DNA from: Bacteroidota bacterium
GTDB lineage: Bacteria > Bacteroidota > Bacteroidia > Chitinophagales > LD1
Assembly (NCBI GenBank): GCA_947475165.1
Contig: CANJLD010000019.1
Location: forward strand, 1-64,000
Reading direction: 5' to 3'
Length of the DNA stretch: 64,000 nucleotides
Shown here: one piece after another, positions 1-8,011 of the stretch
Position numbering within the stretch: the stretch's first letter is position 1
Layout of the letters: the number at the start of each line of letters is the position of its first letter
The notes under the pieces: generated by a model
The model's database searches: none
The model's input: the letters and a program-made list of their open reading frames with translations, nothing else
Told to the model about the DNA's origin: nothing
Translations under genes and position numbers: made by a program

Positions 1-54
1 GACCTGTCTTACGTCAATGAAAAAATCGAAGACGTACTCTCATTTTTAAAGTAA
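1..54 (+). CDS. C-terminal end of an unidentified protein (partial)
   Basis: Frame 1 is open from the window edge to a TAA at 52-54 and encodes the last 17 residues of a protein, ending in a short amphipathic segment (VNEKIEDVLSFLK). This is too little to name a family. It ends about 80 bp from the 3' end of a tRNA-Asp gene on the other strand. Such a spot is often used by integrases, but nothing visible here proves that this protein is one. Confidence 0.5.
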   Translation, partial: DLSYVNEKIEDVLSFLK

Positions 55-96
55 AAGTGTCGCTCGGTGTTTTACACCATGTTTTACACAAACAAA

Positions 97-125
97 AATC
101 CCCATTGATTTTGTCAATGGGGATT
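97..125 (-). terminator. Rho-independent terminator, probably bidirectional
   Basis: A perfect 12-bp stem (97-108 with 114-125, AATCCCCATTGA arm) closes a 5-nt loop. Read on the minus strand it is followed by TTTTTGTT, so it fits as the terminator of the tRNA-Asp transcript. It also lies between two converging genes, so it may serve both. Confidence 0.75.
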
Positions 126-133
126 CAAATTGT

Positions 134-210
134 TGGCGGACCGGACGGGACTCGAACCCGCGACCTCATCCGTGACAGGGATGCATTCTAACCAACTGAA
201 CTACCGGTCC
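134..210 (-). tRNA. tRNA-Asp (anticodon GTC)
   Basis: The minus strand gives a 77-nt cloverleaf. It has a GGACCGG/CCGGTCC acceptor stem, a D-loop with AGTTGGTTAGA, an anticodon loop CTGTCAC with GTC, a T-loop GGTTCGAGTCC and an encoded CCA end. The GTC anticodon assigns it to aspartate. A strong hairpin terminator follows at 97-125. No second tRNA is seen nearby, so it appears to be a single-gene unit. Confidence 0.97.
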
Positions 211-296
211 ATTATTTTAAGAACAATACCCTCTTTTTTAAATGGAGTGCAAATATATTCGCTTTTTGATTTTTGCCAAGCGCGCGCGAAATATTT

Positions 297-1652
297 TCAA
301 CTTCTGCGCAAATCGTACTTCTCAATCTTATTGTAAAGGTGACTCCGCTGAATGTCGAGCACCTCGGCAGTTTTAGAAACATTCCAGGCAAATTTCTTGA
401 GCTTGTGCTCAATGAAAAGCTTTTCGATATGCTCTTTAAAATCCTGAAACTTGTCGTATTGCTCGAACAAATCAGTAGGCGTATCTTTTGCTGTTGTGTT
501 GGTTACAAAATTCCGCACTTCTACTTCCGTAATTTTTTGGTCGGCAAGAATTACGAGACGCTCAATCACATTGCGCAGCTCGCGGATGTTTCCTTCCCAG
601 TTCATCGTTTTTAATTCTTCCAGTGCTTTTGGAGTAATCACTTTTTTAGGAATACCATAGTCTTCGCATATCTCCTTTACAAATCTTTCTGCCAGCAAAG
701 GAACATCATCTGTTCTTTCGTTCAGCGATGGAACATGAATTAGAATTACACCAATGCGATGATACAAATCCACGCGGAATCTTCCTTCTTCCACTTCTTT
801 TAATAAATCTTTATTGGTTGCTGCAATTACGCGCACATCTACAGGTATATCGCGGTCACCGCCAACACGGGTAATCCTGTTTTCTTGTAAAGCGCGAAGA
901 ACTTTTGCCTGTGCGCTTAAACTCATATCGCCAATTTCATCTAAGAAAAGAGTTCCGCTGTTGGCCTGTTCAAATTTACCTATGCGCTGTTTCATGGCAG
1001 AAGTAAACGCCCCTTTTTCGTGTCCGAACAATTCACTTTCAATTAACTCGCTTGGTATAGCTGCACAATTCACTTCTACCAGCGTGCCGTTTGCCCGGTT
1101 GCTGCGCTCGTGAATCCAACGCGCTACCAATTCCTTACCGGTTCCGTTTTCACCGGTTATTAAAACACGGGCTTCGGTTGGTGCAACGCGTTCAATGGTT
1201 TCTTTTATTTTTTGAATGGCTGGTGAGTCGCCAATCATTTCGCGCGTCTTACCAACTTTTCTTTTCAGCACTTTGGTTTCGGTAACCAAGGTTGATTTTT
1301 CGAACGCGTTGCGAACGGTAATCAGTAACCGGTTCAAATCTGGCGGCTTATTGATGAAATCGAACGCGCCTTTCTTAGTAGCCTCCACCGCGTTCTCTAC
1401 AGAACCATGACCGGAAATCATGATAATAGGCGTATCGCAATCGGTGCCCTGCAGTTTGGTGAGCACTTCCAGCCCGTCCATCTTCGGCATTTTAATATCG
1501 AGCAGGGCGCAATCGTAATCGCCATCGCGGAGCATTTCGAAGGCTTGCGCACCGTCCACAGCTTCTTCTACTTTGTAGCTTTCGTATTCCAGTATTTCGC
1601 GCAATGTTTTTCGGATGCTCTTTTCATCATCAGCTATGAGAATTTTTGCCAT
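297..1652 (-). CDS. Sigma-54-dependent response regulator, NtrC family
   Basis: Transcriptional activator of 451 residues with the classical three-part NtrC layout. An N-terminal receiver domain has acidic residues D8/D9, the predicted phosphorylated Asp52 (in LLDIKMP) and Lys102. A AAA+ sigma-54 interaction domain has Walker A GENGTGKE (167-174) and Walker B TLFLDEIGD (about 234-242). A C-terminal Fis-type helix-turn-helix covers about 405-445. The loop that contacts sigma-54 reads GAFTSA (214-219) rather than the usual GAFTGA; from memory this serine form is common in Bacteroidota. No histidine kinase is adjacent, so the cognate sensor must be elsewhere. The ATG start gives a standard receiver beginning (MAKILIADDE). 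The target regulon cannot be inferred here. Confidence 0.93.
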   Translation of the reverse strand: MAKILIADDEKSIRKTLREILEYESYKVEEAVDGAQAFEMLRDGDYDCALLDIKMPKMDGLEVLTKLQGTDCDTPIIMISGHGSVENAVEATKKGAFDFINKPPDLNRLLITVRNAFEKSTLVTETKVLKRKVGKTREMIGDSPAIQKIKETIERVAPTEARVLITGENGTGKELVARWIHERSNRANGTLVEVNCAAIPSELIESELFGHEKGAFTSAMKQRIGKFEQANSGTLFLDEIGDMSLSAQAKVLRALQENRITRVGGDRDIPVDVRVIAATNKDLLKEVEEGRFRVDLYHRIGVILIHVPSLNERTDDVPLLAERFVKEICEDYGIPKKVITPKALEELKTMNWEGNIRELRNVIERLVILADQKITEVEVRNFVTNTTAKDTPTDLFEQYDKFQDFKEHIEKLFIEHKLKKFAWNVSKTAEVLDIQRSHLYNKIEKYDLRRS

Positions 1653-1659
1653 GGTGTAA

Positions 1660-1694
1660 TAGTTAATAGTGAGTAGTAAATAACGAATAGTTAG
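1660..1694. repeat. Heptanucleotide tandem array, 5 degenerate units
   Basis: Five 7-bp units beginning mostly with TAG (TAGTTAA, TAGTGAG, TAGTAAA, TAACGAA, TAGTTAG) lie head to tail, just upstream of the sigma-54 regulator start. It belongs with the other 7-bp arrays found throughout this window. Confidence 0.6.
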
Positions 1695-1754
1695 ATACAG
1701 GTGTGTCGGCTGTATTTAGTATTCTATCTTCTGTTTAATCTTCAATCAAAAAAA

Positions 1755-2122
1755 GCTACATGCCTGTAAGCCGGATTCTGTTTCCTCCCGATATTAATCT
1801 GGAGAACCCTCATCATTTATCTGCGATACCGCTCGCGCGGCACCTGTTACGCTCAACCCCTCAGCATCGCGCGAGCCGCTCTCAAGCGCTGATATACGTG
1901 AGCTTTCAATCCGCAAGGTTTACCCGCTAATGATGTTACCACCACTAACCGTAGTCTCTTACACTACATTTTCACCCTTTCCCCGATAAATCGGGGTGGT
2001 CATTTTCTGCGGCACTATCTCTTTCACTTTTTCAAATGAAGCCACCCGTTAGGTGGTGCGGTGCCCTGTATTGTCCGGACTTTCCTTTCCTTTTTGCAAA
2101 GAACGATGAAGCAGCATGTAGC
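1755..2122 (-). ncRNA. rnpB: RNase P RNA (bacterial type A)
   Basis: RNA subunit of ribonuclease P, which matures tRNA 5' ends. On the minus strand the 5' part contains the conserved GAAAGTCCGGACAATACAGG block and the 3' end contains CAGAATCCGGCTTACAGG. The termini pair as the P1 helix (GCATGTAGC at 2114-2122 with GCTACATGC at 1755-1763). A run of seven T follows the 3' end, consistent with an intrinsic terminator. The length of about 368 nt is usual for bacterial rnpB. Upstream on the minus strand a TATTTTCG box near 2128-2140 is a possible -7 promoter element. Confidence 0.95.
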
Positions 2123-2219
2123 CGTTGGCGAAAATAGACGTTTAATTTAATGGACGAAGTTTAGTTTAGCGATTGTGGAAATCAAAACTTCTATTGTGGA
2201 TAGTTCCGCCTTGCGCCCA

Positions 2220-2927
2220 ATGAAATCGGTGCGCTGGAAGGTGGCACAATGGTTTGAACTTCTCTGGTGGAAGAATTACCTGCGCGGTAGGAACAAAGAG
2301 GAATATCTGGAGTGGAAGAAAAATTACTGGCTGAATATCCTTCGCATTGTGGGGACACCTACCCGTAAAACAGTTTGCGATTTAGGCTGCGGACCGGCTG
2401 GTGTTTTTATTGCACTGCCCGAAAACAAAGTAATTGCCGTTGACCCGCTAATTGATGAATACGAAAAGCAAACTCCGCTTTTTAATAAGAGCGATTACCC
2501 AAACGTGACCTTTGTAAAAAGCACAATTGAAGAATTTGAAATTTCAAGCGTCATTGCGAGGGAGGCTTTGCGACCGAAGCAATCTCCTGCAATGAAGGGG
2601 ATTGCTTCGCAGAGCCTCGCAATGACGTTTGATGTGGTATTTTGTATGAACTGTATTAATCACATTCATGATATTGAAAAGGGTTTTGAAAAGCTGAAAG
2701 AAGTTTGTGCCGATAAAGGCAGGTTGGTTCTTTCTATTGATGCCCACAATTTTTCTTTTTTCAAACACATCTTCCGTTTAGTGCCCGGAGATATTCTTCA
2801 TCCGCACCAATACGATTTAGAGGAATACAAAACCTTTTTAGAAAAGCAGGGATTTAAAATTCTGAAAACAGAATTGCTGAAGAAGGAATTCTTATTTGGG
2901 CATTATTTGCTGGTGGCATGGAAATAG
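2220..2927 (+). CDS. Class I SAM-dependent methyltransferase with an in-frame palindromic insertion
   Basis: Predicted methyltransferase of about 235 residues; the substrate is unknown. The SAM-binding motif I reads CDLGCGPAGVF, followed by the acidic end of strand beta-2 (VIAVDPLID), and motif II is in DVVFCMNCINH. I prefer the ATG at 2220 (MKSVRWKVAQWFE) because I recall relatives starting this way; the open frame extends to a GTG at 2175. A 79-bp palindromic element (2549-2627) lies inside the frame and adds about 27 residues just before strand beta-4 without breaking the frame. That residue stretch (REALRPKQSPAMKG and neighbours) has no place in the methyltransferase fold, so function may be retained or impaired. 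Confidence 0.8.
   Translation: MKSVRWKVAQWFELLWWKNYLRGRNKEEYLEWKKNYWLNILRIVGTPTRKTVCDLGCGPAGVFIALPENKVIAVDPLIDEYEKQTPLFNKSDYPNVTFVKSTIEEFEISSVIAREALRPKQSPAMKGIASQSLAMTFDVVFCMNCINHIHDIEKGFEKLKEVCADKGRLVLSIDAHNFSFFKHIFRLVPGDILHPHQYDLEEYKTFLEKQGFKILKTELLKKEFLFGHYLLVAWK
2549..2627. repeat. Palindromic repeat element inside a coding sequence
   Basis: The outer arms CGTCATTGCGAGG (2549-2561) and CCTCGCAATGACG (2615-2627) are a perfect 13-bp inverted repeat. Inner arms CGAAGCAATC (2575-2584) and GATTGCTTCG (2600-2609) form a second stem. The element resembles the CGTCATTGCGAGG-type intergenic repeats I recall from many bacterial genomes. A decayed relative is seen at 26978-27056. The insertion leaves the host methyltransferase frame open. 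Confidence 0.85.
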
Positions 2928-2964
2928 TTAAAATTATTCCCCTTCACCCCATCAATTTCCCACA

Positions 2965-3945
2965 TTACCTTATTGCCCAACCGGTATCTGTGCCTGTGGG
3001 CAAATAATATTCTGTTTTAGCCACAGAATCGGGAGCTAACCATAAGGTAGTTGTGTTGCGCCCGGGTATTTGTATAGCTGCCCAAACAGTAAAATCTCGG
3101 TGCAGGGCAAACTTAAATTTGAACCAGTTGGTATCTTCGGTTAAAAAAACATAGTTGGCAAACTAGGCCGAAATGTTTTTGCCTCTGCAAGTATCGCAAA
3201 TGGGGTTTACCGCAACATTGTCGAGGTAAGCAAGGCTATAGGTATCGGCAATAAATGTTTCGTTCACCAATTAATCGGGCAAACCAAACACCGGGGGTAC
3301 ATTAAACCACTTCACCGTTTCAGAATTTATTCTTTCAGTTCTGAGATACTCCAGAAAATCAACACGCTTATCATTTGCCATCATTCCCCATAAACCGTAT
3401 CCGTCGTCTGCAATCCAAGCGCGATTGTTGCGCGTGCGCAACATTAAAAAAGTGTGCCAACGCATTATATTGTATTCAATCATATCGGTAAAGCCTTCTG
3501 CTTTCAACAATTTTTCCAAAGCCTTGGTGCGCTGCCCACAAAACGTACCGCCCGAATCAAACTGTCCGTAATGGTACATTTCTTTCAGGCTTAGCGCTTC
3601 CCATTTCTCTAACGGGTAATTATCCTTACCGGTTCCTCCAAAATCGAACACGCGGTAAATGAATGCCGCATAAGTGTCTAGCGAATCAACATCCGTTTTG
3701 CAGCGCTGCAATTTATAGTGAAGAGCCCGCATGCCAATTTCGAACGAAGGAAGTGCCCTATTGCTTATTACTGCCTTACCATAAACTGCACCACCGGTGC
3801 ATAGTCGTTACCTTCATAATTCGAAAGGTCTTTAAAATCAGCAACCGGTGTTTTTTCTCCTTTGTTGAAATACTAAAACAAGGCTGCAATACCGAGCAAT
3901 GCGAGGCAAGCAGCATTCAAAGGGGTTTTGAAAAATGCGTTTCAT
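2965..3945 (-). pseudogene. Decayed transglutaminase-like protein gene
   Basis: The largest intact piece (3271-3732) encodes 153 residues. It carries the three transglutaminase-type catalytic positions in order: Cys in GGTFCGQRTK, His in RWHTFLML and Asp in AWIADDGYG. The rest of the gene can be read by joining frames. Upstream, an ATG at 3945-3943 begins MKRIF, a one-base insertion shifts into a membrane-anchor segment (NAACLALLGIAALF), and a TAG at 3873-3875 interrupts it. A one-base deletion near QFYGKAV then restores the main frame. Downstream the main frame continues past a TAA (3271-3273) and a TAG (3163-3165) to a final TAA at 2965. Two frameshifts plus three internal stops make expression of a full protein unlikely. 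The ATG overlaps the stop of the upstream DUF2279 gene (TAATG), which implies a former two-gene operon. Confidence 0.75.
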
Positions 3946-5012
3946 TATTTCCTTAAATACAAAGGCACATCCAGATTTAAAAAATACATAGGGTGAAACA
4001 CCACCTGCCCCAGCGTATTAAACTCCAACGCAGGCATAGGCAGTTTTACAATATTCAAAATACCAAGCACCATTTTACCGGCTTTTGAATTGGGTTTAAA
4101 CTTTGTAAAGTCGGCATCGAGCGAAATAAAAAATTTGCGGTATCGCTTTATATCGCTCCGGTCGTGATACACTCCGTTTTTGTCGGTCCATTTATTTTCG
4201 AAGCCGCCATACATGTTACCTGCACCGTAACCGAAAGCAATGTTCAGCCACTTTGGTTTTATGTTATGATTAAAGGAATAAAGATTAAAACTAACCCAGG
4301 TGGTAATACCATTATAGTCTTTCAGAATTTTTTCGCCAAAGCTGCTGCCGTATAATTCATTGGCCCGGTCGCGCAGTTCGCCCTTCGGATAATCAACAGC
4401 GTGTAACGAATACTTGATAGTAATGCGCTGTTCTTTCCAGATTAAATATTGTGTAGTAGCCAAAGCTGCACCACCAAAATTAAAAACCAAATCGCTCCAG
4501 CTTGCTCCGTATTTGTTGCTCATGCCATCGGGTATTTCAATGGCGGCAAGCGAAAGAAAACCAAACGCACCGGCAGTAAGTGCAGCGGGTGTGTTTTTCA
4601 TACCGCTCCACCGCAGCATGTTATAAGTAAACGTGGTAGTAAAGTATGGCACAAAAAAATGTCCTGCCTTATCTATCTGATTCCATTCCTTCTCATCACT
4701 AAACCAATGAAATTTTCCATTGGGTTGTTTGCCATACCACTCCACGCCAACTATTGCCATAAAAGCAGAATACACTCCAACGGTGCCAACAGTAACACCA
4801 GTTAACCGTTTCTTATTAATGTGGTCAGGAAAATCGAGAAAAGATTTTTTGAAGTTGATGGAGTCCTGTGCGGAAGAGAATAGCACGCTGATAACGCAGA
4901 TAATTATGATGAACGCTGATTTGATTTTGTCATTCCGAACGAAGGCTCTGCGAAGTGAGGAATCTTGTATTCCGCGCTTAATACAAATACAAGATGCTTC
5001 CTTCGTCAGCAT
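3945..5012 (-). CDS. DUF2279 family protein, exported
   Basis: Resembles the DUF2279 (YfiM-like) family of predicted periplasmic proteins; the function is unknown. The recognisable core is a segment with several hydrophobic helices (DKAGHFFVPYFTTTF, LTAGAFGFLSLAAIEIPDG, NFGGAALATTQYLIW) followed by a beta-rich C-terminal half typical of an outer-membrane-associated protein. A signal-peptide-like stretch (SAFIIIICVISVLFSSAQ) lies at about residues 33-50 rather than at the N terminus. The preceding 30 residues are encoded by a palindromic element (4928-5017) which also supplies the ATG. No ATG, GTG or TTG lies between that element and the signal peptide, so the original start may have been lost or is a rare codon. 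Its stop overlaps the start of the decayed gene downstream by one base. Confidence 0.75.
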   Translation of the reverse strand: MLTKEASCICIKRGIQDSSLRRAFVRNDKIKSAFIIIICVISVLFSSAQDSINFKKSFLDFPDHINKKRLTGVTVGTVGVYSAFMAIVGVEWYGKQPNGKFHWFSDEKEWNQIDKAGHFFVPYFTTTFTYNMLRWSGMKNTPAALTAGAFGFLSLAAIEIPDGMSNKYGASWSDLVFNFGGAALATTQYLIWKEQRITIKYSLHAVDYPKGELRDRANELYGSSFGEKILKDYNGITTWVSFNLYSFNHNIKPKWLNIAFGYGAGNMYGGFENKWTDKNGVYHDRSDIKRYRKFFISLDADFTKFKPNSKAGKMVLGILNIVKLPMPALEFNTLGQVVFHPMYFLNLDVPLYLRK

Positions 5013-5017
5013 GACAA
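4928..5017. repeat. Palindromic repeat element at a gene start
   Basis: The outer arms TTGTCAT...ACGAAGG (4928-4945) and CCTTCGTCAGCATGACAA (5000-5017) pair with a few mismatches. The inner arms AATCTTGTATT (4961-4971) and AATACAAGAT (4986-4995) pair almost perfectly. It has the same build as the element at 2549-2627 but a different sequence. It overlaps the first 30 codons of the DUF2279 open frame. Confidence 0.75.
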
Positions 5018-5029
5018 TAGCAGTTTAGT

Positions 5030-6436
5030 TTATCCTAACAAGGTCTTTCTTACTTTATCCAAAATAATCTGCACGCGCTCTTCGGTAGCGGCTTCTACAT
5101 AAACGCGAAGCACCGGTTCTGTTCCGCTGGCGCGAATCATTACGTTCTCTTCGTCTACCAAATAAAATTTGTAGCCGTCTAAATCTTCCACACCGCTTAC
5201 CGGTATGCCATCGAAGTCTTTGTAAACTCCGTTCTTGCAGTTTTCTACTATTTGTAATTTCTGTTCTTCTTTCAAATGCAAATCATCGCGGTTGTAAGAG
5301 AATTTTCCAACCACTTCATATACTTCATCAATCAGGTCTTGAAGTTTTTGTTCGTTCTTTACTAAGTGTTCAACAATTACCAATCCATCCCAGATTCCAT
5401 CGCGCTCCGGTATATGGCCTTTCACGGCAATGCCACCGCTCTCTTCTCCGCCAACTAAAACATCTTCATTCTGGATAATCTCGCAGATGTATTTAAAGCC
5501 AATCTTAGTTACCTCCAATGGAATTCCGTATTGCTCGCAAAGCTTTTTTACTTTGTTTGAAACAGAAAAAGCAATTACCACCTTACCAGTCATGCCTTTA
5601 TACTTATGCAGAATATGAATGAGGAGAAGAATGATATGATGCGCATCTACAAACTTGCCACCGGCATTGTATAAGCCAATCCGGTCAGCATCGCCATCGG
5701 TAGCAATAGCAATATCAACGTGTTTCATCTCCCGCAAATAAGTTTCCAACTCTTTCAGGTTCTTCGCAATAGGCTCCGGTGCCTGTCCGTAGAAAGAAGG
5801 GTTGTATTCGCAATGAAGAAAATCGGCATGAGGCATAATGCGCGGAAACACACTTTGACCGGCACCATACATGGCATCATAAGCAACTACTAATTCTGAA
5901 CTTTCATTAATAGCTTCTAAATCAAAATTCTCCTGCACGTGTTCAAAATACATGGTTTCCAAATCAACAAACTTCAGCAAACCTTTTGCTTCCCATTCTT
6001 CCAGCGTTAAGTCTTCCGTTTCATAACTATCCGGAATCAGTGCTTCTACTTCATTAATATATTTCTGCACCAGCGGACCACCGTGTTTCGATTTTAATTT
6101 GTAGCCATTGTAAGAAGGAGGGTTATGGCTTGCAGTAAGAATAACACCAAGTTCGCAACCCAGGTTTTTTGCACCGAGCGAAATCATAGGAGTAGAAACA
6201 AAATGCTTATCGAAATAAACTTTGATTCCGTGCTTGCAGAAAACATTGATAGCTGCTTGTGAAAACAAGCCACCACCAAAACGGCAATCGTAACCAATTA
6301 CAATTTTTGCATTGGCATCCTGCTTCTGCGCCCAGTCAGCCGTTGCTTTGGCTACGCGCTTTACATTATCAACCGTAAAATCTTTAGCAATAATTCCGCG
6401 CCAGCCGTCTGTTCCAAATTTTATTTTGTTCATCAT
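5030..6436 (-). CDS. Phosphoglucomutase / phosphomannomutase family protein
   Basis: Alpha-D-phosphohexomutase of 468 residues, which interconverts hexose 1- and 6-phosphates for glycogen, cell-wall and surface-polysaccharide precursors in the cytoplasm. The four family signatures are present. The phosphoserine loop TASHNPP has Ser103 as the phosphate carrier. The metal-binding loop DGDADR is at 247-252. A sugar-binding loop GGEESGGI follows, and the C-terminal phosphate-binding loop is RASGTEPVLRVY. The sequence alone does not decide between glucose and mannose specificity. The start MMNKIKFGTDGWRG is standard. It stands alone, divergent from pcm and 17 bp from the DUF2279 gene. Confidence 0.92.
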   Translation of the reverse strand: MMNKIKFGTDGWRGIIAKDFTVDNVKRVAKATADWAQKQDANAKIVIGYDCRFGGGLFSQAAINVFCKHGIKVYFDKHFVSTPMISLGAKNLGCELGVILTASHNPPSYNGYKLKSKHGGPLVQKYINEVEALIPDSYETEDLTLEEWEAKGLLKFVDLETMYFEHVQENFDLEAINESSELVVAYDAMYGAGQSVFPRIMPHADFLHCEYNPSFYGQAPEPIAKNLKELETYLREMKHVDIAIATDGDADRIGLYNAGGKFVDAHHIILLLIHILHKYKGMTGKVVIAFSVSNKVKKLCEQYGIPLEVTKIGFKYICEIIQNEDVLVGGEESGGIAVKGHIPERDGIWDGLVIVEHLVKNEQKLQDLIDEVYEVVGKFSYNRDDLHLKEEQKLQIVENCKNGVYKDFDGIPVSGVEDLDGYKFYLVDEENVMIRASGTEPVLRVYVEAATEERVQIILDKVRKTLLG

Positions 6437-6566
6437 AAAAAATTGAGCGGCTAAACTAAAAAAATGAATGAAGCGCAGAATGACTGTCCTATTTCATTAA
6501 GTGCATTATTAATTTGTGAAGAAGAAGAAAACATTCTCTGCAATTTTAGTTGTTGGTTTGCTTTGT

Positions 6567-7298
6567 ATGCAGCAGATAGACACATATAGGCATAAAGGAT
6601 TGCGTAAAGAGCTGATAGCTAAATTGCGCCTCAAAGGAATTACCGATGAGAATGTGCTGGCTGCTATTGAAAAAATTCCGCGTCATTTATTTTTCGGCAC
6701 CGATACTATTTTTCACGAAACAAAAGCATACGAGGATATTGCTTTCCCAATTGGCGATGAGCAAACCATTTCACGGCCACACACAGTCGCCCGACAAAGC
6801 GAACTATTAGAAATAAGGCCGGGTGAAAAAATTTTAGAAATAGGAACCGGTAGCGGTTATCAGGCACTTGTGCTAATGCTTCTAAAGGCGAAAGTTTATT
6901 CCATAGAACGGCACAAAAGCTTGTACGAGCGCACTTCTAAATTTATTCCGCAAGTTAAAGATTACCTAATAGCGCAAAAAGCCATAGCTACCGAACCGGT
7001 TAAGCGAACCTGGAAAAACGAACCCGAGTATTGGAACATCAAATGCTTTTTTGGCGATGGTTTTGAAGGATTACCGATGCATGCACCGTTCGATAAAATA
7101 ATTATCACGGCAGCCATACCTGAAATGCCGAAGAAACTTCTTGCTCAATTAGCCGTAGGAGGTAAAATAGTTTTGCCTTTCGGAACCGAGAACGATTGCG
7201 ACATGCTCCGCATAACCAAACATGCCGATGACCAGTATGAAACCGAGGAGTTTGAAAAATTTGCATTTGTTCCTATGCTGAAAGGGAAAGTTTCTTAA
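6567..7298 (+). CDS. pcm: Protein-L-isoaspartate O-methyltransferase
   Basis: Repairs isoaspartyl residues in damaged proteins by SAM-dependent methylation. Family signatures are the region DEQTISRPHTVA (about 64-75), the SAM-binding motif LEIGTGSGYQALVL (about 90-103), and a post-motif PFDKIIITAA followed by GGKIVLPFG. I prefer the ATG at 6567 (MQQIDTYRHKGLRKEL), which gives 243 residues. The frame also extends upstream to a GTG at 6516 with a hydrophobic stretch (TFSAILVVGLLCM) that could mimic a signal anchor, so a membrane-attached form cannot be excluded. It is followed 11 bp later by an OmpA-like gene in the same direction. Confidence 0.9.
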   Translation: MQQIDTYRHKGLRKELIAKLRLKGITDENVLAAIEKIPRHLFFGTDTIFHETKAYEDIAFPIGDEQTISRPHTVARQSELLEIRPGEKILEIGTGSGYQALVLMLLKAKVYSIERHKSLYERTSKFIPQVKDYLIAQKAIATEPVKRTWKNEPEYWNIKCFFGDGFEGLPMHAPFDKIIITAAIPEMPKKLLAQLAVGGKIVLPFGTENDCDMLRITKHADDQYETEEFEKFAFVPMLKGKVS

Positions 7299-7309
7299 AC
7301 CCAACATAC

Positions 7310-8008
7310 ATGCGAAGTTTTATTCTCTCCCTTGTTTGCGCATTAAGTATTCAAGTCAGTTATGCGCAGGAAACTTCCTTTCGCTTAGTAGTGTATAACA
7401 AAATGAATCGCGAGCCCATTGCAGGCGCAACGGTTAAATTGCAAGATTTGAATTCGCTCCGCGAATACAAAATGATTTCTAATGATTCAGGTATTGTAAA
7501 TTTCAAATTGGCCTCTGCGGCACGCTACCGGTTAGAAGTAAGCACCAAAGATGATGGCACCGGCACCGGTTACTTAAGCTACAATTACATGCTTTCAGAA
7601 AAAGAAGTGGCTTCAAAAAAAACATTTGAAGCAGAACTGGAGAAAGTAAAACATACCGATTCAGGTTTGTTGCCCGCCATGCATTTTGAATACAATAACC
7701 CAATGCTGAGCGCAGAAAATCAAGCAGCACTTGATAATGTTTTGAGGATGCTGAAGAGTTTTCCTTCGCTGCAAATTGAAATTGGCATTTATGCCGATTG
7801 CCACGAAAACGAGATGCTGGTTTCTAAACGCGCTGCTGCAATTGCAAATTATCTTGCAGGTAAAGGAGAAACTAAACGCGCTGCTGTAAAAGAATATGGA
7901 AACGTGCGCGCACTCAATCAATGCGATTGTAGTAATAAAAATTTCATTTGTTCGGAGGAGAAATATGCAGAGAACCGGAGAGCAGAATTTAAGGTGATTG
8001 CTTTCTGA
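7310..8008 (+). CDS. Exported OmpA-like domain protein
   Basis: A 232-residue protein with a clear signal peptide (MRSFILSLVCALSIQVSYAQ). An N-terminal beta-sandwich segment of the carboxypeptidase-regulatory kind follows (NREPIAGATVKLQD, about 30-100). The C-terminal OmpA/MotB-like region covers about 120-232. In that region the motif that binds peptidoglycan in this family is only partly kept: KRAAAIANYLAGKG and ENRRAEFKVIAF match, but the usual GHTD strand reads IGIYADCHE. It is probably a periplasmic or outer-membrane protein anchored to the cell wall. It lies directly behind pcm and may be cotranscribed. Confidence 0.75.
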   Translation: MRSFILSLVCALSIQVSYAQETSFRLVVYNKMNREPIAGATVKLQDLNSLREYKMISNDSGIVNFKLASAARYRLEVSTKDDGTGTGYLSYNYMLSEKEVASKKTFEAELEKVKHTDSGLLPAMHFEYNNPMLSAENQAALDNVLRMLKSFPSLQIEIGIYADCHENEMLVSKRAAAIANYLAGKGETKRAAVKEYGNVRALNQCDCSNKNFICSEEKYAENRRAEFKVIAF

Positions 8009-8011
8009 AAT

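Noticed and set aside
130-336. Open frame of 68 codons across the tRNA-Asp
   Set aside because: It is the antisense reading of the tRNA and the end of the regulator gene, without protein-like composition.
2175-2219. GTG start of the methyltransferase
   Set aside because: The ATG at 2220 fits the recalled family start better; the extra 15 residues show no conserved feature.
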